This document shows positions 8,873-16,839 of a DNA stretch of 64,000 nucleotides, piece by piece. The position numbers were made by a program, and so were the translations under genes. The stretch covers positions 5,439,501 to 5,503,500 of the forward strand of contig NZ_PDJB01000001.1 of the NCBI RefSeq assembly GCF_002563895.1, written 5' to 3'. The notes beneath the pieces were generated by a model, which saw only the letters and a program-made list of their open reading frames with translations, did not search any database and was not told the origin of the DNA. Each line of letters starts with the position of its first letter. Position 1 is the stretch's first letter. Origin of the DNA: Pseudomonas lurida. GTDB taxonomy: Bacteria > Pseudomonadota > Gammaproteobacteria > Pseudomonadales > Pseudomonadaceae.

Positions 8873-9292
8873 ATGGGCGTGATCAGTGAGTTCAAGGCCT
8901 TCGCGGTCAAAGGTAATGTGGTCGACATGGCCGTCGGTATTATCATCGGCGCAGCCTTCGGCAAAATTGTTTCCTCGTTTGTAGGCGACGTGGTGATGCC
9001 GCCGCTCGGTCTGTTGATCGGGGGTGTGGACTTCGGCGACTTGGCGATAACGCTCAAGGCCGCGCAAGGCGATCTGCCCGCGGTTGTGCTGGCGTACGGC
9101 AAGTTCATCCAGAGCGTCATCGACTTTGTGATCATCGCGTTCGCGATCTTCATGGGTGTGAAGGCAATCAACCGCTTGAAGCGTGAAGAGGCCGTGGCGC
9201 CAAGCCTGCCACCGACGCCGAGCAAGGAAGAAGTGTTGCTGGGTGAGATCCGCGATCTGCTCAAGGCACAGAACGACAAGCCGCTTCAGTAA
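8873..9292 (+). CDS. mscL: Large-conductance mechanosensitive channel MscL
   Basis: 139 residues, the usual size. The N-terminal amphipathic helix ([21 protein letters not shown]), TM1 with the [23 protein letters not shown] signature, a periplasmic loop, TM2 ([16 protein letters not shown]) and the C-terminal helical bundle ([15 protein letters not shown]) are all present. The homopentamer opens under membrane tension in hypo-osmotic shock. AAGGA lies 7-8 bases before the ATG. It ends at a bidirectional terminator shared with fpr. Confidence 0.97.
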   Translation: MGVISEFKAFAVKGNVVDMAVGIIIGAAFGKIVSSFVGDVVMPPLGLLIGGVDFGDLAITLKAAQGDLPAVVLAYGKFIQSVIDFVIIAFAIFMGVKAINRLKREEAVAPSLPPTPSKEEVLLGEIRDLLKAQNDKPLQ

Positions 9293-9303
9293 CTGTCGGC
9301 TTG

Positions 9304-9336
9304 AAAAAAAGGCGCCTGCTTGAGGCGCCTTTTTTA
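9304..9336. terminator. Bidirectional terminator between mscL and fpr
   Basis: Perfect stem AAGGCGCC / GGCGCCTT flanked by an A run on one side and a T run on the other, so it works for mscL on plus and fpr on minus. Confidence 0.92.
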
Positions 9337-10113
9337 TTACCAGTAGTTTTCTACTGCAACCTGGCCAGGGCGACGACTCAAGCTCAGATTCATATCGCGC
9401 TGCTTGAGCAACTGACGCGTGTCATCGACCATCTGCGGGTTGCCGCAGATCAACACGCGGGAATGTTCCGGGGTCAGTTCAACGCCGGCTGCGCGCTCCA
9501 ACTCGCCATTTTCGATCAGCGTGGTAATGCGCCCATTCAGCGCGCCGGGATGCTGTTCACGGGTGACGATAGGGACATAGGTCAATTTGTGCGCGTACTC
9601 GGCCAGGTACTCGCGCTCGCCCAACGCCTTGATCAATGCCTGATAAGCCAACTCCTTGGCTTCACGTGCGCTGTACACCAGGATGATGCGCTCGAATTTC
9701 TCCCAGACCTCGAAGTCCTGCAGGATCGACAAGAACGGCGCCACCCCGGTGCCGGTGCCCAGCATCCACAAGTCACGGCCATCTACGAACCGGTTCAACG
9801 TCAGGAATCCGGTGGCCTGGCGTTCCACCATCAGGGTATCGCCCACCCGCAGACGACTCAGCTCACTGGTGAACTCACCGTCCGGGACGACGATCGAGAA
9901 GAAGTCCAAGTGCTCGTCGAACGGGGAAGACACCAAGGAATAGGCACGCCATACGGTGCTGCCATCCGCCTTGGTCACCCCCAGGCGTACAAACTGGCCC
10001 GCGGTAAAACGAAAGCCCGGGTCGCGGGTGGTGCGCAAGGTAAACAGGCTGGGGGTCAGCGATTGCACGTCGAGCAGGGTCTGGCGGGTAAATTTCTCAG
10101 CACTGGCCGTCAT
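9337..10113 (-). CDS. fpr: Ferredoxin/flavodoxin-NADP+ reductase
   Basis: 258-residue FAD enzyme of the bacterial FPR class. The FAD-binding RAYS motif (WRAYSLVSSP) lies near residue 55, the NADP-binding GTGTGVAPFL near residue 115, and ICGNPQM near residue 225; the C-terminal residue is an aromatic Trp. It moves electrons between NADPH and ferredoxin or flavodoxin, supporting redox balance and Fe-S assembly. Pseudomonads usually have two FPR paralogues; the one beside mscL and the LuxR solo is probably not the FinR-regulated copy, but this needs an alignment. It is divergent from ppoR. Confidence 0.93.
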   Translation of the reverse strand: MTASAEKFTRQTLLDVQSLTPSLFTLRTTRDPGFRFTAGQFVRLGVTKADGSTVWRAYSLVSSPFDEHLDFFSIVVPDGEFTSELSRLRVGDTLMVERQATGFLTLNRFVDGRDLWMLGTGTGVAPFLSILQDFEVWEKFERIILVYSAREAKELAYQALIKALGEREYLAEYAHKLTYVPIVTREQHPGALNGRITTLIENGELERAAGVELTPEHSRVLICGNPQMVDDTRQLLKQRDMNLSLSRRPGQVAVENYW

Positions 10114-10492
10114 GGGGGGCTCCGTTCTACAGGTGCCCTAGTGTCCCTCAAAGTCGCGCGCGGAAACACCTATGGTTGGTAGTGGCATCGCGCAGCACGC
10201 AATGATGGCAACTTAATTGCACCGCTAATCAATTCGCTATTAGCCTTCAATGCACGCTCATATCCGCACTGTTAGTTGGTCGTTACAGGTTTCCTCAAGC
10301 CCCTAATAAAGCTGGATTTTCACAACTAACCCTTTCAATAGCCCAACTAACCCTGTGGCAAAACATTCTTAAACCCAGCCACGCAAGAGCGAAAATTTCC
10401 TGTCGTGATGTAGGCATTATCCTACACTCATTTTCGTGCAGCATTGGGAGCCAGGATGTCCCCAAGTCTCATGACCCCACGGAGAGTGACCG
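10114..10492. promoter_or_regulatory. Divergent fpr / ppoR control region (379 bp)
   Basis: AT-richer than its surroundings. It contains one inverted copy (10271-10279, GTTAGTTGG) and two direct copies (10324-10333 and 10345-10354, AACTAACCCT) of a motif; the direct copies are 21 bp apart, two helical turns. It also contains the lux-box-like palindrome annotated separately. The ppoR ATG is preceded by GGAG with an 8-base spacer. No small ORF was found here. Confidence 0.5.
10409..10426. promoter_or_regulatory. Lux-box-like palindrome upstream of ppoR
   Basis: Perfect inverted repeat TGTAGG-N6-CCTACA centred 75 bp upstream of the LuxR-solo start codon. Its TGTAGG core is the same as the left half of the classical Vibrio lux box. 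It is a good candidate for the receptor's own binding site; this is inference from shape and position. Confidence 0.55.
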
Positions 10493-11203
10493 ATGGTTAA
10501 CTGGCGAAATACAAGGCTCCCCAAGCTGGAAAGCGAGAGCGAGATTACCCATGTATTCGAGATGGTTATCAACAAAACCCATGAACTTGGTTTCCAGTAT
10601 TGTTCCTTCAAGATGAGCGCTCAATTACCCAGGCAGCCGACCCAGCCGATTGAACTCACCAACTATCCAAAAGAGTGGACAACCGTCTATGAACAAGCGC
10701 GCTTCTTCGACGTAGACCCCGTTGTAAAACACTGCAAAGCGTCCGTATTACCCATTGTCTGGGAGGAAAAAACGTTTGAAGGCTCGCCCAGTTTATGGTC
10801 TTTGGCGCAAACGCTAGATGTCAGCGTGGCCTGGACCCAAGCGGTACATGACTTCCGCGGGGTATTCAGTATGCTGACCCTGGCACGCAGCGAGCCGGAG
10901 GTTCTTCCGGAGGAACTGTACGAGAAAGCCGGCCAAGTGTTGTGGCTATGCCATGCGATGCATTTGGTCGTCGCGCAGAAATATGCCGAGAACACCGACG
11001 CCAGCCCGGTCAGCAAGTTGACTGCGCGAGAAAAGGAAATCCTCATGTGGTCCGGCAAAGGCAAGACCGCAGCAGACATCGCCACCATCCTCTGCCTGTC
11101 CGAGCGCACTGTCGGCTTTCATATCTGCAGTTGCTTCAAAAAACTGGGCGTCAACAACAAGATCGCCGCAGTGCTCTGTGCAGCGCAAGCGGGGTGGATT
11201 TAA
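10493..11203 (+). CDS. ppoR: LuxR-type AHL receptor solo, PpoR-like
   Basis: 236 residues: N-terminal autoinducer-binding domain and C-terminal LuxR helix-turn-helix. All ligand-pocket residues conserved in AHL receptors are present with TraR spacing: W62, Y66, D75, P76, W90 and a Gly near 123. The HTH invariants are in LTAREKEILMWSGKGK. No luxI-type synthase is in the window, so it is a solo (orphan) receptor. Gene order radA-mscL-fpr-luxR-rlmG-cio matches what I recall around P. putida ppoR, an unpaired receptor reported to bind acyl-homoserine lactones. It should sense AHLs made elsewhere in the cell or by neighbours. Confidence 0.85.
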   Translation: MVNWRNTRLPKLESESEITHVFEMVINKTHELGFQYCSFKMSAQLPRQPTQPIELTNYPKEWTTVYEQARFFDVDPVVKHCKASVLPIVWEEKTFEGSPSLWSLAQTLDVSVAWTQAVHDFRGVFSMLTLARSEPEVLPEELYEKAGQVLWLCHAMHLVVAQKYAENTDASPVSKLTAREKEILMWSGKGKTAADIATILCLSERTVGFHICSCFKKLGVNNKIAAVLCAAQAGWI

Positions 11204-11363
11204 GCGATTCAGAAACAGCGCATGTAATCCCCTCGAAAAAAACGTAACATTTAGGGTCAATTCTGAGTGCTGAGCAGCCCCCTGGGGTGCGGCCCGATGT
11301 TCACTCAGACGGTTCGGCTAGCGACCGCCGGACACCCATCGTTTACCCAGAGCCTCCCCCGCC

Positions 11364-12488
11364 ATGCCCCTGCTCGAAAGCCCCTTCGCCCAGCTCGATC
11401 TGATCCGCCAGCCAGAGCAACATAACGATCCGCTGCAAGCCTTCGATGCCGCCGATGAGTACCTGCTCAGCCATTTGGCCGAACAGCAGCCGACTGCCGA
11501 TACCCGTGTGCTGGTACTCAATGACAGCTTCGGCGCGCTGGCCGCCAGCCTTCAGGGCCGGGTGCAGGTCACCTCCAGCGGCGATTCGTTCCTGGCGGCC
11601 CAGGGGCTGGAAAAAAACCTGGTGCGCAACGGCAAGGCCTTTGATGCGGTGACCTTCATTCCCGCCAGCCAGGCCCCGGTCGGGCCTTTTGATCGCGTGC
11701 TGGTCCGCGTGCCGAAAACCCTGGCCTTGCTGGAAGAGCAATTGATCCGCTTGCAGGGCCAACTGGCGCCGGGTGCCGAAGTGATCGCCGGGGCGATGGT
11801 CAAGCACTTGCCACGGGCAGCGGGCGAGTTGCTGGAACGGTATGTCGGCCCGATGCACGCGTCGCTCGCGGTAAAAAAGGCCCGCCTGCTGATCGCCACC
11901 GTTGAAGACCGCCCCGTTGCCGTCTCGCCCTACCCCACCCGCTACACGCTGGACGCGCCGGCCATCGAGCTACTGAACCACGCCAATGTGTTCTGCCGCG
12001 AGAGCCTGGACATCGGCACCCGCGCATTCCTGCCCCACCTGCCGAACAACCTCGGCAGCGCCCGTGTGGCAGACCTGGGGTGCGGCAACGGCGTACTGGC
12101 GATCGCCAGCGCCCTGCAAAACCCCGAGGCGCAATACACGCTGGTAGACGAGTCCTACATGGCGGTGCAATCGGCAGCCGAAAACTGGCACGCTGCACTC
12201 GGTGAGCGCGATGCCGTCGTGCGTGCCGCCGACGGCCTGGCCGGGCAAGAACCGCAATCGCTGGACGTGGTGCTGTGCAACCCGCCGTTCCATCAGCAAC
12301 AGGTGGTCGGTGATTTCCTCGCCTGGCGCATGTTCCAACAGGCACGTGAAGCGCTGGTAGTGGGCGGAGCCCTCTATATAGTCGGCAACCGCCACCTGGG
12401 CTATCACACCAAGCTGGCGCGCTTGTTCCGGGGTGTCGAGCAAGTCGCCACGACGCCGAAGTTCGTGATCCTCAAGGCGCGCAAATAA
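11364..12488 (+). CDS. rlmG: 23S rRNA (guanine-N2)-methyltransferase RlmG
   Basis: 374 residues: an N-terminal degenerate methyltransferase-like domain and a C-terminal catalytic SAM domain. Visible are the SAM-binding motif DLGCGNGVLAIAS near residue 237 and the catalytic NPPF motif (CNPPFHQQQ) near residue 308, as expected for RsmC/RlmG enzymes. RlmG methylates G1835 of 23S rRNA. It has no close partner gene; the 160-bp gap after ppoR suggests its own promoter. It faces the cio operon, and the intervening terminator is mainly for the minus strand. Confidence 0.93.
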   Translation: MPLLESPFAQLDLIRQPEQHNDPLQAFDAADEYLLSHLAEQQPTADTRVLVLNDSFGALAASLQGRVQVTSSGDSFLAAQGLEKNLVRNGKAFDAVTFIPASQAPVGPFDRVLVRVPKTLALLEEQLIRLQGQLAPGAEVIAGAMVKHLPRAAGELLERYVGPMHASLAVKKARLLIATVEDRPVAVSPYPTRYTLDAPAIELLNHANVFCRESLDIGTRAFLPHLPNNLGSARVADLGCGNGVLAIASALQNPEAQYTLVDESYMAVQSAAENWHAALGERDAVVRAADGLAGQEPQSLDVVLCNPPFHQQQVVGDFLAWRMFQQAREALVVGGALYIVGNRHLGYHTKLARLFRGVEQVATTPKFVILKARK

Positions 12489-12521
12489 AAAAACCCTGCT
12501 TCTCTCGCGAAAGGCAGGGTT
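12487..12521 (-). terminator. Rho-independent terminator of the cio operon
   Basis: Read on the minus strand: stem AACCCTGC / GCAGGGTT with a 14-base loop followed by a seven-base T run. It overlaps the rlmG stop codon. Confidence 0.85.
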
Positions 12522-12554
12522 GAAAAGCCGGGCCGCGAAGCCCGGATCGGGATG

Positions 12555-12722
12555 TCAGTGGGTGGTCAGGCCGGCGGCATTCATGAACATGCGCATCAGG
12601 CTGGCCACGACGAACAGGGCCAGCACGCTGCCGGTCCAGATCATCGCCAGCCACCCCAGGCGCCGCCACAACGGCTGCTTCTCGGCCTGTTCAATCTCGT
12701 GCAACGAAGGTTTGCCGGACAT
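12555..12722 (-). CDS. Small membrane protein of the cio operon (DUF2474-like)
   Basis: A 55-residue ORF. It has a charged N-terminus (MSGKPSLHEIEQAEKQPLWR) and a single predicted transmembrane helix (MIWTGSVLALFVVASLM), and ends GLTTH. The start lies 12 bp after the cioB stop codon, on the same strand and before the operon terminator. By position and shape it resembles the small third subunits (CydX/CydH/DUF2474) that bind or stabilise bd-type oxidases. The family name is recalled; the accessory role is inferred. Confidence 0.8.
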   Translation of the reverse strand: MSGKPSLHEIEQAEKQPLWRRLGWLAMIWTGSVLALFVVASLMRMFMNAAGLTTH

Positions 12723-12734
12723 GGAACGACCCTC

Positions 12735-13742
12735 CTAGTGATAACCGTCTTCGTGGGTGACCTTGCCGCGGAACACGTAGTAGCTCCAGAAGGTGTAGCC
12801 CAGGATGAACGGGATGATGAATAGCGTGCCCACCAGCATGAAGCCCTGGCTTTGCGGCGGCGCGGCAGCATCCCAGATCGACACCGATGGCGGGATGATG
12901 TTTGGCCACAGGCTGATCCCAAGTCCGCTGTAGCCGAGGAAGATCAGCACCAGCGTCAGCAGGAACGGCGTGTAGTGCGCATTACGGGCCACCGCGCGGA
13001 TCAGTCCATACATGGTGACCAGCACCAGGATCGGCACCGGCAGGAACCAGAGCAGATTCGGCAGCGTAAACCAGCGCGAGGCGATTTCCGGGTGCGTCAG
13101 CGGCGTCCAGACACTCACGATGCCAATCACCGCCAGTACCACGAAGGCCAACGGCCGTGCCAGGTTGTGCATTTTCTCCTGCAACGGGCCTTCGGTCTTC
13201 ATGATCAGCCAGGTGCAGCCAAGCAACGCATAGGCCACGATCAGCGCCACCCCGCAGAACATCGTGAACGGCGTGAGCCAGTCCAGCGAACCGCCGGCGA
13301 ACTGGCGGTTCACCACCGGGATGCCATCGATAAACGCGCCTAGCGCCACGCCCTGGAAGAATGTCGCCGCCAGCGAGCCGCCGATGAAGGCCTTGTCCCA
13401 CAGGTGACGCTTGTGGTCCTTGGCCTTGAAGCGGAACTCGAAGGCAACGCCACGGAAGATCAAGCCGATCAGCATCAGGATCAGCGGCAGGTACAACGCC
13501 GACAACACCACCGAGTAGGCCAGTGGGAACGCGCCAAACAATGCCGCGCCCCCCAATACCAGCCAGGTTTCGTTACCGTCCCAGACCGGGGCCACGGTGT
13601 TCATCATCACGTCACGGTCGGTCTTGCCCGGGATAAACGGAAACAGGATGCCGATACCCAGGTCGAAGCCGTCCATGACCACGTACATCATGATGCCGAA
13701 GATGATGATCACGGCCCAGATCAGCGGAAGATCAATACCCAT
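12735..13742 (-). CDS. cioB: Cyanide-insensitive terminal oxidase subunit II
   Basis: 335 residues, CydB family, integral membrane protein. It has the typical start MGIDLPLIWAVIIIFG and the conserved VMDGFDLGIGILFPF; the VWDGNETWLVLGGAALFGAFP segment follows. The open frame runs 33 codons upstream, but the ATG at 13742 has AAGGGG upstream and begins the conserved region. It lies 1 bp from the cioA stop codon, so translation is probably coupled. It pairs with CioA to form a quinol oxidase that tolerates cyanide. Confidence 0.94.
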   Translation of the reverse strand: MGIDLPLIWAVIIIFGIMMYVVMDGFDLGIGILFPFIPGKTDRDVMMNTVAPVWDGNETWLVLGGAALFGAFPLAYSVVLSALYLPLILMLIGLIFRGVAFEFRFKAKDHKRHLWDKAFIGGSLAATFFQGVALGAFIDGIPVVNRQFAGGSLDWLTPFTMFCGVALIVAYALLGCTWLIMKTEGPLQEKMHNLARPLAFVVLAVIGIVSVWTPLTHPEIASRWFTLPNLLWFLPVPILVLVTMYGLIRAVARNAHYTPFLLTLVLIFLGYSGLGISLWPNIIPPSVSIWDAAAPPQSQGFMLVGTLFIIPFILGYTFWSYYVFRGKVTHEDGYH

Positions 13743-13743
13743 C

Positions 13744-15183
13744 TCAATTCCCCTTGTGCTGGATGTGCGCGTGGTCGTCGTCGCTGCCGTCATCGGCGGC
13801 AGACAACGGACGAGCCGGCGTGCGTTTCTGGCCAGGGCCACCGTGGGTAGGCTCGCTGCCTTCGTGGGTCTGGGGCCCTTTGCGCACCAGGCGCATCATG
13901 TAGCCCAGGCCCGCACCGAAGAGCGCGAAGTACACCACCACGAACAACACCAGGGTGATCGTCATCTGCGCCAGGCTATGCCCGGAAGAAGCGTCTGCCG
14001 TGCGCATCAAGCCGTAGACCACCCACGGCTGGCGGCCGATCTCGGTGGTGAACCAGCCGGCGAGAATCGCGATCAAGCCGGACGGGCCCATCCACAACGC
14101 CAGGTACAGGAACGGTTTGGACGTGTACATCTTGTCGCCCCGGCGCAGCCAGAGGCTGAACAGTCCGGTGAAGATCATCAGGAACCCCAGGCCGACCATG
14201 ACCCGGAACGACCAGAACACGATGGTCGAGTTGGGGCGGTCCTCGGGTGGGAAATCCTTGAGGGCCGGCACCTGCTTATCCAGGGAGTGGGTAAGGATCA
14301 GGCTGCCCAGGTAAGGGATCTCCACCGCGTACTTGGTTTTCTCGGCCTTCATGTCGGGCCAGCCGAAGAGGATGAGCGGCGTCGGTTCGTTGCCGATGTT
14401 TTCCCAGTGGCCTTCAATGGCAGCGATTTTGGCCGGCTGGTGCTTCAAGGTATTGAGGCCATGGAAGTCGCCGATCACCGCCTGGATAGGCGCGACGATC
14501 AGGGCCATCCACATGGCCATCGACAACATTTTACGGATCGCCGGGTTGTCCTTGCCGCGCAACAAGTGCCAAGCCGCCGAGGAACCGACGAAGAACGCGG
14601 TGGCCACGAAGGCCGCCGTGGCCATGTGCGCCAGGCGATAGGGGAACGACGGGTTGAAGACGACGGCGAACCAATCGGTCGGAATCACGCGGCCATCGAT
14701 GATTTCAAAGCCCTGGGGCGTCTGCATCCAGCTGTTGGACGAGAGGATCCAGAACGTGGAAATCAGCGTACCGACGGCCACCATCACGGTGGAGAAGAAG
14801 TGCAGGTTACGCCCGACCTTGTTCCAGCCGAACAGCATCACGCCGAGGAATCCGGCTTCGAGGAAGAAGGCGGTGAGCACTTCGTAGGTCAGAAGCGGTC
14901 CGGTGACGGCGCCGGCGAAGTCCGAGAAACGGCTCCAGTTGGTGCCGAACTGGTAGGCCATGACCAGGCCGGAGACCACGCCCATGCCGAAGTTGACGGC
15001 AAAGATCTTCGACCAGAAGTGGTAGAGGTCTCGGTAGGTGTCGTTGTGGGTCTTGAGCCACAACCCTTCCAGTACCGCAAGGTAACTGGCCAGGCCGATG
15101 GTGATCGCCGGGAACAGGATGTGGAAAGAGATGGTGAACGCAAATTGAATTCGGGCGAGATCTAGCGCCTCCAAACCGAACAT
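13744..15183 (-). CDS. cioA: Cyanide-insensitive terminal oxidase subunit I
   Basis: 479 residues, CydA family, shorter than E. coli CydA (about 522), consistent with the short Q-loop of the CIO branch. The b595 ligand histidine is in SFHILFPAITIG (residue 21). The conserved LTYEVLTAFFLEAGFLGVMLFGWNKVG and the NSWMQTPQGFEI segment are present. The start at 15183 has AGAGGA upstream; the 20 extra upstream codons of the open frame are not conserved-looking. Pseudomonads that make hydrogen cyanide use CIO to keep respiring. A perfect ANR box lies 158 bp upstream. Confidence 0.95.
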   Translation of the reverse strand: MFGLEALDLARIQFAFTISFHILFPAITIGLASYLAVLEGLWLKTHNDTYRDLYHFWSKIFAVNFGMGVVSGLVMAYQFGTNWSRFSDFAGAVTGPLLTYEVLTAFFLEAGFLGVMLFGWNKVGRNLHFFSTVMVAVGTLISTFWILSSNSWMQTPQGFEIIDGRVIPTDWFAVVFNPSFPYRLAHMATAAFVATAFFVGSSAAWHLLRGKDNPAIRKMLSMAMWMALIVAPIQAVIGDFHGLNTLKHQPAKIAAIEGHWENIGNEPTPLILFGWPDMKAEKTKYAVEIPYLGSLILTHSLDKQVPALKDFPPEDRPNSTIVFWSFRVMVGLGFLMIFTGLFSLWLRRGDKMYTSKPFLYLALWMGPSGLIAILAGWFTTEIGRQPWVVYGLMRTADASSGHSLAQMTITLVLFVVVYFALFGAGLGYMMRLVRKGPQTHEGSEPTHGGPGQKRTPARPLSAADDGSDDDHAHIQHKGN

Positions 15184-15501
15184 AAGTCTTCCTCTGTCAG
15201 GTAATACCGGCTGCTGGCGGAAGCCTGCACCCACTGCCCCCACGGATATGGAGTCTGGCGAATTTCAATTCGTTTCTTTTTTTAACCAACCACGCAGGGA
15301 ATCTGGCCCTGAGGCCGCCAGAGCGATGTCCGGGCGAACATTGATCTGGATCAAGCATTACTGAAAGAGTAGTCCCATTTTCAGGATTGAACTGTGTGGT
15401 CTTTTGCCGCGTGACAGACTGCCTCAGCTCAGTTGTTGCAACTATCTGTTACAACTTAGTGATAATCTCGGCGCTTCTTCCGGCCCTGACCTGAATCCTC
15501 G
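15184..15501. promoter_or_regulatory. Divergent cioA / MFS promoter region (318 bp)
   Basis: No gene. Contains the ANR/FNR box at 15341-15354. No confident sigma-70 hexamers were assigned. The MFS gene starts with ATG at 15502 without a convincing Shine-Dalgarno sequence. Confidence 0.5.
15341..15354. promoter_or_regulatory. ANR/FNR box upstream of cioA
   Basis: TTGATCTGGATCAA is an exact match to the FNR/ANR consensus TTGAT-N4-ATCAA. In P. aeruginosa ANR represses cioAB at low oxygen, so this site probably keeps CIO off in micro-oxic conditions. It could also act on the divergent MFS gene. Confidence 0.85.
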
Positions 15502-16740
15502 ATGCCTAGCGAACCCGCGTTGCTGTTGCGCCACCACCGCCCTTTCATTGCGTTCTGGCTGGCGCGTATCTTCACCGCCAGCGGCTTCCAAATGCTCACC
15601 GTGGCCATCGGCTGGAACCTCTACCAATTGACCGGCAATGTGCTGGACCTCGGCTTGGTCGGCCTGGTGGAGTTCGTGCCGCGCGTGCTGTTCATGTTGC
15701 ACACCGGGCACGTGGCCGACCGCTATGAGCGGCGCAAGGTCGCCGCCATCTGCCAGACCGTGCAGGCATTGATCGCCCTGTCCCTGGCCATTGGCGGCCT
15801 GACCGGCAACGTGACCCGCGAGATGATCTTCATCCTCGCCTTCCTGCTCGGCGCGGCACGCTCGTTCGAAATGCCCACCACCCAGGCCATGCTGCCGAGC
15901 ATCGTACCCAGCGCATTGTTCCCGCGCGCGGTGGCCTCGTCGCAGTCGGCCCAGCAACTGGCGACCATTGTCGCGCCGGCGCTCGGCGGTTTGCTCTATG
16001 CCTTTGGCAGCGTCTGGGTGTATGGCCCCACTGTCGCGCTGTACCTCATCGCCTGCGTGCTGACCCTCAACCTGCCCGCCCGCCAGACCCCACTCAACAA
16101 AGGCAAGGCCACCCTGGATTCGCTGCTGGCCGGGATCCGTTTTATCCGCAGTCGCCCGGACATCCTCGGCGCCATCTCCCTCGACCTGTTCGCCGTGTTG
16201 CTGGGCGGCGCCACCGCGTTGCTGCCGGTGTTCGCCAAGGACATCCTGCTGACCGGCGCCTGGGGCCTGGGCTTGCTGCGGTCGGCGCCGGCGGTGGGTG
16301 CGTTGTTGATGTCGCTGTGGCTGGCGCGGTTCTCCGTGGATCGCCATGTCGGCCGCGTCATGTTCACCGCCGTCGGTGTGTTCGGAGTAGCGACCATTGC
16401 TTTTGGCCTGTCCACTTCGTTCTGGTTCTCCCTGGCAGTGCTGGTGGTGCTGGGAGCGGCGGACATGATCAGCATGGTGATTCGCGCATCGTTCGTGCAG
16501 CTGGAAACCCCAGATGAAATGCGCGGGCGCGTCAGTGCCGTCAACGGCCTGTTTATTGGCGCGTCCAACCAATTGGGCGAGTTCGAGTCCGGCATTACCG
16601 CCCACTGGTTCGGCACCGTGCCCGCCGTGGTCATGGGCGGAATCGGTACGCTGGTGGTGACCGGGGTCTGGATCAAGTTGTTCCCGAGCCTGGCCAATCG
16701 CGACCGCATGCACGTGCCGGTGGAAGAGCCCAAAGCCTGA
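15502..16740 (+). CDS. MFS exporter, EntS-like (MFS_3) family
   Basis: 412-residue major facilitator with about 12 hydrophobic segments. The loop 2-3 signature is GHVADRYERRKVA near residue 75, and QSAQQLATIVAPALGGLLY follows in the fifth helix region, resembling the EntS branch of siderophore or small-molecule exporters. Substrate cannot be inferred; no biosynthetic genes adjoin it. It is divergent from cioA and followed by a REP pair. The rare start context (no strong ribosome site) suggests low translation. Confidence 0.75.
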   Translation: MPSEPALLLRHHRPFIAFWLARIFTASGFQMLTVAIGWNLYQLTGNVLDLGLVGLVEFVPRVLFMLHTGHVADRYERRKVAAICQTVQALIALSLAIGGLTGNVTREMIFILAFLLGAARSFEMPTTQAMLPSIVPSALFPRAVASSQSAQQLATIVAPALGGLLYAFGSVWVYGPTVALYLIACVLTLNLPARQTPLNKGKATLDSLLAGIRFIRSRPDILGAISLDLFAVLLGGATALLPVFAKDILLTGAWGLGLLRSAPAVGALLMSLWLARFSVDRHVGRVMFTAVGVFGVATIAFGLSTSFWFSLAVLVVLGAADMISMVIRASFVQLETPDEMRGRVSAVNGLFIGASNQLGEFESGITAHWFGTVPAVVMGGIGTLVVTGVWIKLFPSLANRDRMHVPVEEPKA

Positions 16741-16755
16741 GGTGTGCCTCAGTTG

Positions 16756-16812
16756 CTGTGGGAGCCGGGCTTGCCCGCGATAGCGGTGTGTCAGGCAAGC
16801 CAGCTCCCACAG
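16756..16812. repeat. REP element pair (inverted, compact)
   Basis: TGTGGGAGCCGGGCTTGCCC paired with GGCAAGCCAGCTCCCACA across about 18 bases, between the convergent MFS and paoC genes; can fold as one hairpin. Confidence 0.85.
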
Positions 16813-16839
16813 TGGATCTTCAGCGGGTCATAGGTCGGG

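Noticed and set aside
13597..15165. 522-codon plus-strand frame
   Set aside because: Antisense to cioA; composition biased to His, Glu, Arg and Gln, no recognisable fold.
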